A stretch of 64,000 bases of DNA, from contig NC_066269.1 of assembly GCF_905404315.1 (NCBI RefSeq), forward strand, positions 15,506,501-15,570,500. Reading direction: 5' to 3'. Position 1 is the stretch's first letter. Each line of letters opens with the position of its first letter. The notes below the pieces were generated by a model. That model was given only the letters and a program-made list of their open reading frames with translations, was not told the origin of the DNA and made no database searches. Both the position numbers and the translations under genes were made by a program. Source of the DNA: Leptidea sinapis (lineage: Eukaryota > Arthropoda > Insecta > Lepidoptera > Pieridae). Shown here in pieces: positions 1 through 10,706 of the stretch.

Positions 1-846
1 GACTATAATGTTTGGCACATGGTTTGTTTATGTTATGACTTATCGACAATTATGAAAGGCTAATGACAATTCATTAGTTGACATTCTCGAATTTCGTTAG
101 ACGGAAGCGGAATACAATAATGTGATGATTCATTTTATTGTGAAATTAGTAGTAGAAGTACTATTTACAGATACATACAAATAGAAAACTGTGAAATATG
201 AAATATTTTTATTATTATGAGCCATTAAGCTTGCGTTATGATTTTTCGTTTAAGAAACAGTCTTTATAAATATTTTCATTTCGTGAAACGGAATTATTGA
301 GTGCGATGTTGCCACACCGATCTGCCACATAAAACATCTAGAAATTAAATATAGCGGTGAAGTGATTGTGAAATGCAATCTGTTATATTTGGAACTTTTA
401 TGTAGTCCTTAATACATCTAGCCTATGACAGTCTGCTACTTTACTTGGACATTGTGAAACAGCCCCTTAGATTGTTATTATTATCAGATTGGTAATGGTG
501 CTAAATGCAGGAGTTATATGCTTCTATTATACACAATAATACGACCTGAAGTAGAACACTGCTTAATTAAACATTAAATTAATCTTCATATAAAGGACTG
601 GTGAAACAGATGCGCTGTGAGCTCTCTGAGCTGCTAGGAAACCCGTTTCATTAATCAAAGTCACAGTAACTAGGAAATCAGAATACGTTTGATAGATAAT
701 ATATATCTGTTAATATCTATGAGTTTCATGTTTAGATGATAAACATAATTTTAAAATACAAATTAGTGTGTTTCGTGAAGAATCCAGTGGCTACAGTAAA
801 TTTCTTCAACATGTGTATGTGTGCTATAATAAGCTCGTTATCATAC
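1..846. other. AT-rich DNA, nothing recognised
   Basis: I see no convincing reading frame, RNA gene or repeat shared with the rest of the window. Short AT-rich runs only. Confidence 0.5.
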
Positions 847-1080
847 ATTCAAATATTTTATTTAAAATAGTATGTAAAATCACTGAAAGTCAAAAACCCA
901 TTCCAAAACGAATGCCTCAGACCTGAGAAGAATGGGCGCAACAAACTCGGCTGGATTTTTTATTATTTAATAGTAACCTTTACCACACAAAAGTTTTTTA
1001 ACAACTGTTTCGAATATCGTTATACTTTTGTTTCGAACATTTTCTGGGGTCTTATTGTAAAAGCATATACTACATCGCCC
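847..1080 (-). mobile_element. LINE 3' end fragment (family L2)
   Basis: Read on the minus strand, this matches the end of the LINE at 39.6-40.35 kb: the last codons of the reverse-transcriptase frame, the 3' UTR word GTTGCGCCCATTCTTCTCAG, and the AT-rich tail. It is a 5'-truncated relic with small indels. The match stops abruptly near 1080. Confidence 0.75.
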
Positions 1081-1370
1081 ATAGACCTAATGGTCACTTG
1101 ATGATAAGAGACCCTTTTTGCCTTTGCTATCATGCAACCAGACGTCTAAGTTAAAAATGATGATTTAAGTTTATCAACGACGACCGTCATCTCATAACAT
1201 CTCGTCATCAGAATAAAAATACTGTTACTGTTGACTTACGTACTTAACGTAGTATAATACGTTGTAAATAATATAAGGGAAGTGCATGCACAGAAACGTA
1301 CCCAAAATATGTTTCAATGTAAATCTACGGCTGCTGAACTGAGTTACTCAATAAAGTATTTAAACTCACC

Positions 1371-1680
1371 AGAGGTAGGCTCCTTGCACAGGATGCCGGC
1401 AAGATTATGGGTACCATAACGGTGCCTATTTCTGCCATGAAGCAGTAATGTGTAAACATTACTGTGTTTCGGTCTGAAGGGCGCCGTAGCTAGTCAAATT
1501 ACTGGGCAAATGACATTTAACATCTTATGTCTCAAGGTGACGAGCGCATTTGTAGTGCCCACTCAGAATTTTTTAGGTTTTGCAAGAATCCTTAGCAGCA
1601 CTGCATTGTAATGGACATGGCGTATATATTAACATCAGCTGAACGTCCTGCTCGTCTAATCCCTTATTTTCATAAAAAAA
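1371..1680 (+). mobile_element. Short interspersed repeat S1, copy 1
   Basis: About 310-bp repeat that opens near AGGCTCCTTGCACAGGATGC, passes through a CTATTTCTGCC block and ends CCTTATTTTCATAAAAAAA. The same order of blocks recurs at 9.7, 12.1, 18.2 and 48.7 kb on the plus strand and at 5.8 and 7.4 kb on the minus strand. The A-rich end and lack of coding capacity suggest a SINE. I see no clear tRNA A and B boxes, so the origin of the head is unknown. It resembles repeats I associate with Lepidoptera, but I cannot name the family from sequence alone. Confidence 0.8.
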
Positions 1681-2344
1681 GTAACTATTAAAATATTGTA
1701 CCGCAAGTGGAACAGCTTTGTGTGGTGTAATATGTACCAGAGAACAGCAATCAATTTGCATAGTTCAGGCGATTGTCGCTCGCATTCCTCCTGGTTCAAA
1801 GCGGTTTTACTCCAACAATATTAAACTTGGACAGAGGCTGGTATTGAGGGTTTTTCATTAGCCCATTGTTGAAGGATTAGGCTGGAACCGGGGCAGTGTG
1901 GTGAAGTCAAATCTCCTACTTATTGCACCATAAACGCCTTATAGTTTTCTTAAAACATGTTAGCAGAGTGATTTATGGTCGTAAGTAATGAAAATTAATC
2001 ATTATTTATTTGATATGTGATCAGGAAAGATAAAACAAGTTAAATATACATTTTCTTGGTGCGAAAATTGTATTGAGTTATTTAAATTTCTCATAAGTTT
2101 TTGATTCGTTTCTGTTTCATTACCATATTTTATAATTCGATAATCTAAATATAGAAAATGGTTTTAAAATATTGCATAAATACAATTTATAATGATAATT
2201 CGAATTTTCATCAATGAAAATTTATCATAGATTTTTTTTATTACCAGTTCGGCTGATACAGACAGCAATGTAGTGTGAACCTAATACCTTTTTTATATTT
2301 CTAAGACTAAAAGAAAAGAGAATTAGAGTAAAAGGAACAAGTAT
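1681..2344. other. AT-rich DNA, nothing recognised
   Basis: No supported gene or repeat. Confidence 0.5.
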
Positions 2345-2620
2345 TGTATTTTATTTATTTATTTATTTACAAAACAGTATACAAAGTTAAAACTAAACAT
2401 ATTGTCCTCGCCAAACTTTAACGTTTGATGGCGAGATAACGCTCTAATTTAAAGCAATACTTTGTACAAGGAACACTCAAAAAATCAACTAAATATATAT
2501 ATACATATTATATTAAGAACTTACAATATATTATTAACATTAACCTTATCACACATTTTCTAAAGTAAGTCTTTTTTAAGTTTGTTTTTTACACAACATT
2601 GCTCATATTTGGTATTTGCC
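2345..2620 (-). repeat. Possible LINE 3' UTR with (TAAA)n tail
   Basis: A (TTTA)n run at about 2349-2370 is followed by a short GC-containing segment with a hairpin-like pair around 2405-2435 (CTCGCCAAACTTTAACG / CGTTTGATGGCGAG). This is the arrangement expected for the tail and 3' UTR of a minus-strand LINE, but no coding sequence is attached. It could equally be an isolated hairpin next to a simple repeat. Confidence 0.4.
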
Positions 2621-2635
2621 TGAGTAATTAATTGT

Positions 2636-4330
2636 AGAAATAGAAATAGAAATAGAAACACACTTTATTAGCAATAAAAAACACTCACACAAAAAACAAT
2701 AATTTACAATATGAATTAAAATATTAAAATACTAAATTAAATAACGTAACAAGTATTATAAAAAATTAATAATAAATAAATAAAAATAACAGTGTGACCG
2801 TGATTCCCTGCTAAAAGGAGCTGACTCAGTATATTGTTGTGTCAGTGCAGAAGACACCAACACAACACTGGTTTTCAGCAGCCCCTCGTGACATTTGAAG
2901 TAGAAGAGAGTAGAAGTTCCTTTAGTCTTCCCATTGCAAATTAATTTGCGTAGGTATCAAAGTAAGTAGTGTAATAAAATAAAAATAAGTAAATAATTGT
3001 AATAATAATAAATATTAAATCGTACTATAAACTATACGTAACTGTATATAATATAATAAAGGTGGCATATTATTACTATAAATGAGATATAAATATATTG
3101 ATGAACATTAAATAATTATAAAAATACAGAATTGTGTTAATTTATAAGATACATTGCACATCAAGGATAATTATTATATAATGATTCTAAAATAGTTTTT
3201 TTATATTTCATTCTAAAATTTTGGACATTTTTTAATAGTCTTAAAGGTGGCGGTAAATTATTCCAGCACTTAGTAGCACTGTATCGGAAATTACCCCTGA
3301 ACGCTGTTGAATGATGCCCGGGCACCGCTAATATCTGCGAGGCAGATCTGGTCTTTATATTATTAGCACTGCGTTGCCCTAGCCATTCAAGTTTATTATA
3401 CAAGTAACTTACTTGGTACTTTAGTGTGTATGATACCGAAAAGCAACGTTGCTAAATGCAGACACCTCCGACCTTCCATGTTAAGTATATTGGCGTGTTT
3501 TAAGTATGGAGTTATGTGTTGCCTGGGCGGAATATTCCAGCAGAATCGGGCGCATGCATTTTGTAATCGTTGGATGGAACATTTTGTTTTGTACAGTAAC
3601 CTTGGACCATACACCACGCCACAGTAATTAAGCTTTGATAGTACAAGTGCGTCACATAATGTGACTCGAAGTTCTGTACTTTTTTTTAAATTTTGTAGAT
3701 AACTTTCAGTCTATAAAAACAATTCGATAACACTCGGCTTATATATTTTTCGAAGCGTATGTTTTCGTCAATTATTAAACCTAAGTTACGCGCCTCGTGG
3801 ACCCGCTCAATCTCTGTGTTGTTAATCATGACCTTCGGATTGAACTGCTCAGTCGTTTTCACTGACATAGGGGGCCAAGGATTATAAATTTTGTTTTTGA
3901 GGGATTTAAAATTAATGAGTTACGGTCTGACCAACTGCAAATTTCATTAAGATCGGAATTTAACAAATTTGTGGCATGTAACGTATCCTTGGGATTAAAT
4001 GAGATATACAATTAAATATCGTCAGCGAACATATGATACTTTGTATTTTTTATGTTGTAGATTATATCTGCACTAAATAAATTAAAGAGAAGTGGTCCTA
4101 AAATTGATCCCTGGGGAATTCCTCTGTTGATAGGAGCACAGCTAGATAGTTGATAACTGCCGTTATCATCTTTGACTGCAACTGTTTGGGTTCTGTTATT
4201 TAGATAGCTACTGAACCATTGTACAGCCTCCGGGCTCAACCCGTAGTACATTAACTTGGAAATTAATAATGATGTATTATTAGTATCGAATGCCCGGGAA
4301 TAATCGTATAACCGGGAAAAATTGTACATT
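2636..4330 (-). mobile_element. Degraded LINE, family L1 (RT C-terminal half and 3' UTR)
   Basis: Minus-strand relic of the same family as the 22.3-25.6 kb element. From right to left it reads: RT palm with the DYSRAFD block and GIPQGSILGPLLFNLF (about 4310-4012), including FADDI; the region after the palm (3868-3686); then the thumb and C-terminal segments (3617-3161) with CARFCWNIPPRQH and the ending SATKCWNNLPPPL. These pieces lie in different frames, so several frameshifts and stops are present. The 3' UTR around 2820-2900 matches 25.3 kb (GCTGCTGAAAA). It ends at a (GAAATA)n tail near 2638. There is no ORF1 or endonuclease. Clearly dead. Confidence 0.85.
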
Positions 4331-4412
4331 ATTAAATATGAATAGATTATGATTATCTTATAGCTATAGCAGTGACAGTACAATATTGTGTATTTTTATT
4401 AAAAAGAGCGCA

Positions 4413-4574
4413 AAAAAAGAATGCTGGGAGTTTCTTGCGCCGCTTGTTCTCTCTCAGAGCGCCATTAGCGATTATTCTATGAGCGCGTCGTAGTATCTAG
4501 TATATTAGAAATGATATCAAAAGTAATTCTTAAGAAATCAATTTTGAAAAAATAAATGCTTTTTTATGCCTTTC
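4413..4574 (+). mobile_element. Short repeat S2, copy 1
   Basis: About 160-bp element starting AAAAAAGAATGCTGGGAGTT, with TTTCTTGCGCCGCTTGTTCT inside and ending AATAAATGCTTTTTTATGCC. Matching copies are the insertion at 37670-37829 (minus) and 50480-50626 (plus). It has no coding capacity. It sits between two LINE fragments of opposite orientation. The AATAAATG end and short length suggest a SINE or a very short LINE 3' end. Confidence 0.75.
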
Positions 4575-4875
4575 TTCGTGCTGCAGAGGAGGGTTTTTCA
4601 CGCTATTTATAACCTAGGTCCTACAAAATCATTGAGAAAAATTTTAAAGAAATACACAAATTAACTGTTGCCTCTTAGTATATTCTTGATAATGTTATGT
4701 ATGTACATACATAATTTGCTAGAAACTGTCAAAATTATGGTAATGACAGTTTCCAGCAAACACCTAGTTTACACCTGGAACAATAAAAACTTATTATGCC
4801 TACTACTCGGCTAAGTCGAGTAAGTAAGTCTTTTGTAGGGCTATGTATATGCTTTAACAACAAGATCCCAAAAAT
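4575..4875 (+). mobile_element. LINE C-terminal fragment (family L2)
   Basis: Matches the LINE at 39.6-40.1 kb through the blocks CTGCAGA.GAGGG, TTTATAACCTAGGTCCT, and CTCGGCTA.GTCGAGT. The coding frame is broken repeatedly. A local inverted repeat near 4718-4759 (GAAACTGTC / GACAGTTTC) is not in the 39.6 kb copy and looks like a small local rearrangement. Confidence 0.75.
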
Positions 4876-4884
4876 CAGATACAG

Positions 4885-5022
4885 ATTTCTCGCACGGACC
4901 GCGAGAGGTTACGGGTTTGTGTCCCTCATCGTTCATATATTTTGTTTTCAAATTTAATTTGTGCATTAATCCTAGAAGTGAGGGTTATCACTTTAAAAAC
5001 ATAACAAATTGTTTAGAAATCG
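4885..5022 (+). mobile_element. tRNA-like inverted-repeat element T, copy A (5'-truncated)
   Basis: Contains the 3' half of a tRNA-like sequence: an anticodon arm CTCGC-ACGGACC-GCGAG at 4889-4905, a T-arm and an acceptor 3' strand CATCGTTCA. This is followed by the family's arm, from TTTTGTTTTCAAATTTAATT through CATTAATCC and AGTGAGGGTTATCACTTT, to AACAAATTG near 5010. The left arm and the 5' half of the tRNA are missing, with the L2 LINE fragment adjoining on that side. Confidence 0.75.
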
Positions 5023-5831
5023 TATTAATAAATAAGTTAATAATGTCTCACAAAAGTTTTAATAATTTAAAAGCAGAAAACTTCGTTTCAAAAACAAGAC
5101 TACTTACTTAAAGAGATAGCGAAGAATATCACACAGTCAAAAAGGCAGTCATTTTGTAAACATATTTACATAGAGGGGATAAACGGATTTAATTATTTGC
5201 GGGAATAGAGGGAATCTCTTATCCACGAGCAAACAGGATAAGCCACGATAAAGTGACGTCATGAGTCACAAAACGACGGAATTCAAATAGAATTAATTAT
5301 TTACAATATTCTCTATCTACGCTATACCTAAACAAAATATACTTATTATGGTTTCTTTATGAAGTATTTTCTTATTCTTTGCGATACTCTGATATTGTTA
5401 GTATCCAGATGGTACATAGTTCTAGTAGATTTTGTTATTGTTATTATTTAGTTCACAATTTCATCACTTTAATTTATTTACGCAGAATCCGATTCATTTC
5501 GTCATGCTTGGGGAACTTTCAAATTCAATATTAGCTGTTTTTAATATTATGCTTAAAATTGTGTAAATATTCACTTTGTAACAATCTGTAATTATGACAT
5601 ACCACAGCAATATAATAACATAATAAATGCACATAGAAAATATTTTTCATGCTCTTTAATAGTAATGTCTTAATATTAATATTAAAGACATTATTTATCA
5701 AAATATTAATACAACACCCATTGTAAGATTGTCCCAGGAAACACAGTCATAACGAACGACACACAAACGGATTGCTGTAAGTCATAAATATTTATAAATT
5801 CTTAGTCAATTGTTTTTTGATACGCCTTGAC
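5023..5831. other. AT-rich DNA, nothing recognised
   Basis: No gene or repeat that I can support. Confidence 0.5.
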
Positions 5832-5976
5832 CATTACACTGCATTAACGCTCATGATTGTTGAAAAATCCAAAAATTCTGAGCGGCACTACAAATGCTTA
5901 CACATTACTGCTTCACGTCAGAAATAGGCGCTGTTGTGGTACCCATAATCTAGCCGGCATCCTGTGCAAAGGAGCC
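5832..5976 (-). mobile_element. Short repeat S1, copy on minus strand
   Basis: Reverse-complement match to S1: the GGCATCCTGTGCAAAGGAGCC end at 5956-5976 and the CTGAGCGGCACTACAAATG block near 5878. The middle of S1 is missing, so this is an internally deleted copy. Confidence 0.75.
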
Positions 5977-6579
5977 AAATAAATAAAGTCCTTCTTTGAA
6001 ATCTCTGATTGCATGTCGTTGCAACTCTTGCACTCTCATAACAAGAATGACATTAAAATCTCCATTACAATTGAAAGGGAGATGGAATTATAGCGCAGTG
6101 AAGTTTAGTTTCACTGAATCGTACCCCAGAGACGCTGAGAAATGAATTTGTTTCATGTGATGTAAATTGTACTGAGAGGCTAATAATATGCATTTGCTTA
6201 ATATGTTTTTCTTCGAATTTGAGCAATATTTTAACTTAGGTTGTAAATTAATTGAAGGATTTTTTTAGAAGAAGAAAGAAAGAAAGAAAAAATGTTTATT
6301 GACGTCATTGTACATTCTGATAATAGTTCTTAAAGTTATACTATTCTAATTATGACCTAATGACGCCAATGGGCCCCCAACTCAGCATAGTTGTGGTTTC
6401 GAAAGAATCCACGCTGGTCTTCAGTGGAAACCCAGAGAGCGCTACTAACACACAGTTCTATCACACAGAGGTCATCATTCAGAAATATATTTTTGTTTTG
6501 ATTCTTTACTCACTGACTTTGATTTCACATTTCCAATGGCTTTAGACTACATTATTCTCGAATACTTACATATTTTTTT
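5977..6579. other. AT-rich DNA with a (GAAA)n run
   Basis: A short GAAGAAAGAAAGAAAGAAAA tract lies at about 6271-6290 and is followed by TGTTTATTGACGTCATTG, possibly the tail of a minus-strand retroelement. Nothing else is recognised. Confidence 0.45.
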
Positions 6580-6615
6580 TTCTATTGACAGAACAACGTC
6601 TGTCGGGTCCGCTTG
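6580..6615 (+). mobile_element. Helitron-like 3' end
   Basis: GACAGAACAACGTCTGTCGG followed by GTCCGCTTGT. The same terminus occurs at 10.7, 15.2 (minus) and 41.25 kb, and related ones occur at 9.06 and 31.15 kb. GACAGA/TCTGTC forms the small hairpin just before the end that is typical of Helitrons. The usual CTAG is changed to CTTG here. The 5' end was not found. Confidence 0.6.
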
Positions 6616-6964
6616 TAAATAATATAATGACATGACATGGATCGACATCTAGAATGAGCGTCCAATAAAACAACCATTCCTTTGATATTTTGAGTACGAA
6701 TTTAGTTTTGAAAGATGGTTTTTATTTATCACCGTGATATGGCTACTGAACTCAAAGGTTACTTATGTGGTAAACCCCTCAACTGTTTACAGCACAAACA
6801 TTTTAAACCCAAATGATACACATTTGTGTAAAAGTATTTGCTTTATCATTTGTCCTCCTATCCTAAAAAAATACATATTTTTTGCTTGACTGTCTAGGCA
6901 ATTAAATAATGTGTTTTATATGAAGATTACACTCATGATATCGAACTAATTATTTTCTTTGAGG

Positions 6965-7292
6965 CAAGATCTTGCCGTTGAATTCCACCTTCGCACGACA
7001 CCTCACGAATCAGGATATCATCCCCACCATCTGGATGTGTGGCGGTCATCCACAGTGCGGTTTTCAAGGAGCTTTCTTCCACGTACCTACTACAAAGCTG
7101 TGGAATGAGCTTCCTTATACAGTGTTTCCGGGACGATACGACATGGGTACTTTCAAAAAAGCGCGTACTCCTTCCTTAAAGGCTGGCAATACTCCTGTGA
7201 TTCCTCTGGTGTTGCAAGAGAATGTGTGCGGCGATGATCACTTAACACCAGATGACCCGTACGCTTATTTGTCCTCCTTCTCCATAAAAAAA
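6965..7292 (+). mobile_element. LINE C-terminal fragment (family L3)
   Basis: Holds the last part of a LINE ORF2: KLWNELPYTVFPGRYDMGTF is a typical C-terminal block of Jockey/R1-like lepidopteran LINEs. Upstream residues need frame changes. The 3' UTR (CTCTGGTGTTGCAAGAGAAT through GATCACTTAACACCAG) runs to an A7 tail at 7286-7292. Other copies of this 3' UTR are at 19.54 kb (plus) and 16.9 kb (minus). The LINE relic that hosts the BEL/Pao element at 31.7 kb appears to be from the same group. Confidence 0.75.
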
Positions 7293-7404
7293 GAAACGTT
7301 ATACTATAAACAGAAGAAATTAAAAATGTCTTTGGGTGAAATCAACTGATTTAATTACATATTAACGATAATGTTGAACCAAGCTTAGCAGCTTAAAATT
7401 TCTC

Positions 7405-7500
7405 ACTAGGCCTGTAATTTCACTATCCACAGAGCGCTGCAAACCGATTACACATTACTACTTCATGGGAAGAAAAAATATCGGCCATGAAGTCCACTAA
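7405..7500 (-). mobile_element. Short repeat S1, degenerate minus-strand copy
   Basis: Reverse complement aligns with the middle of S1 (GAAGTAGTAATGTGTAA and GATAGTGAAATTACAGG). Strongly diverged. Confidence 0.45.
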
Positions 7501-7897
7501 ACCGGAATTCAGTGCACAGAAATCTCCAACTGGTATTATATTGAGAATCTCATATTTTAAATCTAGCAGGTTTTTTCACAATACATATTACATTTTAAGC
7601 ACAGTTTAGTTAAGTCTCATTTCTAGGAAATAACTTTTCTTCTAGCTTGACCTCCTGTATGCTGCCGTTGCCATATGGCGACGGAATGAGACCACCGTTG
7701 AGTACTCTGTTATTTGTTTAGCACACAAGACATTAAACCAAACAGAACCCAATAACCTAGGACCTGCTTCTTAATTGCGTTTAATATACTCGAATTATAT
7801 ACAATGCTATGAAATCGTAATCGACTTTCCACTGCTAAAATAAAACCAGTTTCCACTATTGATACACATATTAACGCTTTTGAATCCCTTTCGCTAC
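7501..7897. other. AT-rich DNA upstream of the tRNA gene
   Basis: No supported feature. It would contain any upstream influences on the tRNA gene, but tRNA promoters are internal. Confidence 0.4.
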
Positions 7898-7970
7898 GGG
7901 GGCGTAGCTCAGATGGTAGAGCGCTCGCTTAGCATGCGAGAGGTACTGGGATCGATACCCGGCGCCTCCA
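7898..7970 (+). tRNA. tRNA-Ala (anticodon AGC)
   Basis: A complete 73-nt cloverleaf. The acceptor stem GGGGGCG pairs with CGCCTCC (one G-U), the D-stem GCTC/GAGC is perfect, and the anticodon stem CTCGC/GCGAG encloses the loop TTAGCAT with anticodon AGC at 7931-7933. The five-base variable loop and the T-arm CTGGG/CCCGG are also regular. A73 is present and CCA is not encoded, as expected for a eukaryotic gene. The A-box region TAGCTCAGATGG and B-box region GGATCGATACC are intact. A six-T Pol III terminator follows at 7976-7981. The role is delivery of alanine at GCN codons. This is the only gene in the window that looks functional. The reading frame that crosses it on the opposite strand is a shadow. 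Confidence 0.96.
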
Positions 7971-7975
7971 ATTTC

Positions 7976-7981
7976 TTTTTT
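7976..7981 (+). terminator. Pol III terminator of tRNA-Ala
   Basis: A run of six T residues, five bases after the tRNA 3' end, on the non-template strand. Confidence 0.85.
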
Positions 7982-8755
7982 CTTGTTAATAAATAATAAA
8001 ACATCAATAAATAATTTTATATTCCGGCTACTGAAAATCAAGAACACGTGCGCCTGCTTGTTGAATTTAAAATGACGTGTAAAAAATTGCACCAGTTGTA
8101 AATAATTAAAAATTACAAACTTGGAAAATAACACACAAAATAATTATAATTTTTATTATTTATAATGAGGAAGCTACACGAGTTCCGTACTGATAAAATA
8201 ACAACATTAAACATTACAACTCTTAGCGTTAAACGAAATACTTAAAGAAAATATAATTAAAACAATGGCAAACAGACAATTTTTCTATTAATATGTTGTG
8301 GATGTTTTCAACGGAGTCTTAAATTATTCTTTTACGTAAGACCAAGTTTCATGATTCTAGATAAATAGTCATTTATTCATGTATAGGAAACAAACAGTAT
8401 TACAATATACAAATATTAACAGAACTTACAACTCACACTTCACCAGTGAAGTTTCCAAAAAAATGTACTACATAGATATATGATAGTTTTTAGGATTGGC
8501 CAATTGATAAAACGATAATGTGTTGCTCTGAAATAATAAAAGATTTATTTTATTACTTTATAGTTTTTAATACACTTAAATAATAACATCACAATATTAA
8601 AACACATCTTAAACAATAAAAGAAATGACAATAAGGCGCGGTCATACCTCAATATCCACAAAAATTGGTTTCTTAGAGAGTCTATTACAACATAACACAA
8701 TGATAATACGCCGACGTATTAAATACAGTGTTTAAAAAAAATTTGAACCGAATAG
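7982..8755. other. AT-rich DNA, nothing recognised
   Basis: No supported gene or repeat. Confidence 0.5.
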
Positions 8756-9077
8756 AATTTTATATATAAAATTCTCGTGTCACAATGTTTGTTCCCGTAC
8801 TCCTCCGAAACGGCTTGACCGATTCTCATGAAATTTTGTGAGCATATTGAGTAGGTCTGAGAATCGGCCAACATCTATTTTTCATACCCCTAAATGTTAA
8901 GGGTGGTCCACACGAAATTTTTTTTTTGAATTTTTTTGACATTTTTTTTTAAATTTGTTGGATTATGAGTCAGCATTAAAATATATACAATTTCAAATTT
9001 TCACCCATCTACGATCAACAGTTACTTTTGTATCACGATTTTAATATCGGCAATACAACGTTTGCTGGGTCAGCTAG
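8756..9077 (+). mobile_element. Non-autonomous Helitron-like element
   Basis: The left end, TATATATAAAATTCTCGTGT, is followed by CTCCGAAACGGCTTGACCGA, a start I associate with small lepidopteran Helitrons. The right end is CGTTTGCTGGGTCAGCTAG, with the 3' CTAG at 9074-9077 followed by T. About 320 bp, no coding capacity, AT-rich interior with T and A runs. The exact 5' TC dinucleotide is not evident, so the left boundary is approximate. Confidence 0.7.
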
Positions 9078-9680
9078 TATTTATATATAATTTGAAATGT
9101 CCCAAAAAAAAATTGGAAGTTGCTTCCCACAAAACTTTGTAGTTAAGAATCTCTGAATTGTCAGCGATAGCAACATACTTTTTTTTAGGGAATTTAAAAG
9201 AATTTGTATTTTTCTAAAAATTTAAACCGAACAATTATTCAAATTAATATGTATATTTAGAATAAACACATACAAATATTGTACTATTGATTGTAGCGTT
9301 TACAATCCTAGTCAGTCCGCGCCTTAGATTTTATTCTTTAAATATGCCAACTCCTTATTAATTAATTTTTATTGTTTCAACTTTCAATTCCAATCTTTTC
9401 ATATAATCTATTTTACCTATAATCTCCAATCTTATAAACTGTGAAAAAACTTTAAAACACAGATTAGACACAAGTCACTGACATTAATAACACATTCATA
9501 AATGCTTTGACAGTCCTTTAGGGAGCGCGGTCAAATTCACATTCAATGTAACTAAGAAAATAGGAATGTAATTTCTTTTTTCTTTACTTTTAGTTAAAGG
9601 TAACGATAAAAACCAAAAAAACCTAAAGAATTACATATTAACAAATAACCACTAAGCCATATAAGTTACACAATACTAAT
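9078..9680. other. AT-rich DNA, nothing recognised
   Basis: No supported feature. Confidence 0.5.
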
Positions 9681-9940
9681 ACGGTGCCTATTTCTGCCAT
9701 GAAGCAGTAATGTGTAAACATTACTGTGTTTCAGTCTGAAGGGCGACGTAGCTAGTGAAATTACTGGGCAAATGAGACTTAACATCTTATGTCTTAAGGT
9801 GACGAGCGCAGTTGTAATGCTGCTCAGAATTTTTGAGTTTTTCAAAAATCCTGAGCGGCACTGCATTGTAATGGGTAGGTCGTATCAATTTCCATCAGCT
9901 GAACGTCCTGCTCGTCTCGTGCTTTATTTTCATAAAAAAA
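9681..9940 (+). mobile_element. Short repeat S1, copy 2
   Basis: Begins at ACGGTGCCTATTTCTGCC, lacking about the first 60 bp of the family, and runs in register to CTTTATTTTCATAAAAAAA. One of the better preserved copies in its 3' half. Short reading frames crossing it on both strands are not genes. Confidence 0.85.
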
Positions 9941-10529
9941 ACTATACTCTCCTATTATACAATACTACAATGAAATATTGTTTTTTATTTACGAAGATCG
10001 GATCACTGAAAAGAAACGAAAAGTACACTCAATGGATATACATTTAAGATATATATATTATTATAAAGGTGCTATTGTTTTTTGTGTTCTAGGGTCTAAT
10101 AGCCCTGAATACAGTTTGGAAAACGTTAATGTAATACACCTGTCGTCAACCTTACGATATTTTATTAAGGGTTTCAGACGTTAGTGCTTTTGATTTCTTT
10201 GTTGCTTCAGATAATTATAAATTTTGCGGATCGATTTAAGGATGTGGAAATTATGAGTTGGAATTCAAAGGCATTTTATTTGCGTTGAAAGCATTTGAAT
10301 CTCGAACATCGTATATTCGTTACTTAATCATATACGAGGTATCTCAAATTATTAAGACCACGTAAATCAAACACAATCTTATTTCTCTGCAAGATATTTA
10401 TTACATATTTTTAAACATTAGCTTGAATTCTAAAAATCAGATAGACTTACTATCTAATGCTATCTGTCGGTAATACCATAGAGTAGGGATGGATACTTAG
10501 GTATTATGAGTCGACTATTGGTAGTCAAA
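9941..10529. other. AT-rich DNA, nothing recognised
   Basis: No supported feature. Confidence 0.5.
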
Positions 10530-10706
10530 GTTAATCTATATATATAAGAGATTTCCGCCGATTTGAAATTTGGTAGAAATATTCATTTCACTGAGCAGAG
10601 GTTAGCTAAGATCTTTATATCAGATTATTCGAGTATAAGATCGGATTTTAAGTAATTCCAACATCAAGAATTATTGAACAGAACAACGTCTGTCGGGTCA
10701 GCTTGT
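10530..10706 (+). mobile_element. Short Helitron-like derivative
   Basis: Starts near TCTATATATATAAGAG and ends GAACAACGTCTGTCGGGTCA followed by GCTTG. At about 175 bp it keeps mainly the two ends. The 3' terminal CTAG is altered to CTTG. No coding capacity. Confidence 0.6.

Noticed and set aside
1573..1761. 62-codon minus-strand frame
   Set aside because: Overlaps the 3' end of short repeat S1 copy 1. No motif.
2349..2370. CRISPR or other direct-repeat array
   Set aside because: Only simple (TTTA)n. No spaced repeats anywhere in the window resemble CRISPR, and the genome is eukaryotic.
4718..4759. Inverted repeat GAAACTGTC/GACAGTTTC as a mobile-element end
   Set aside because: It lies inside a LINE coding relic and has no target duplication or second copy. 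Probably a local duplication.
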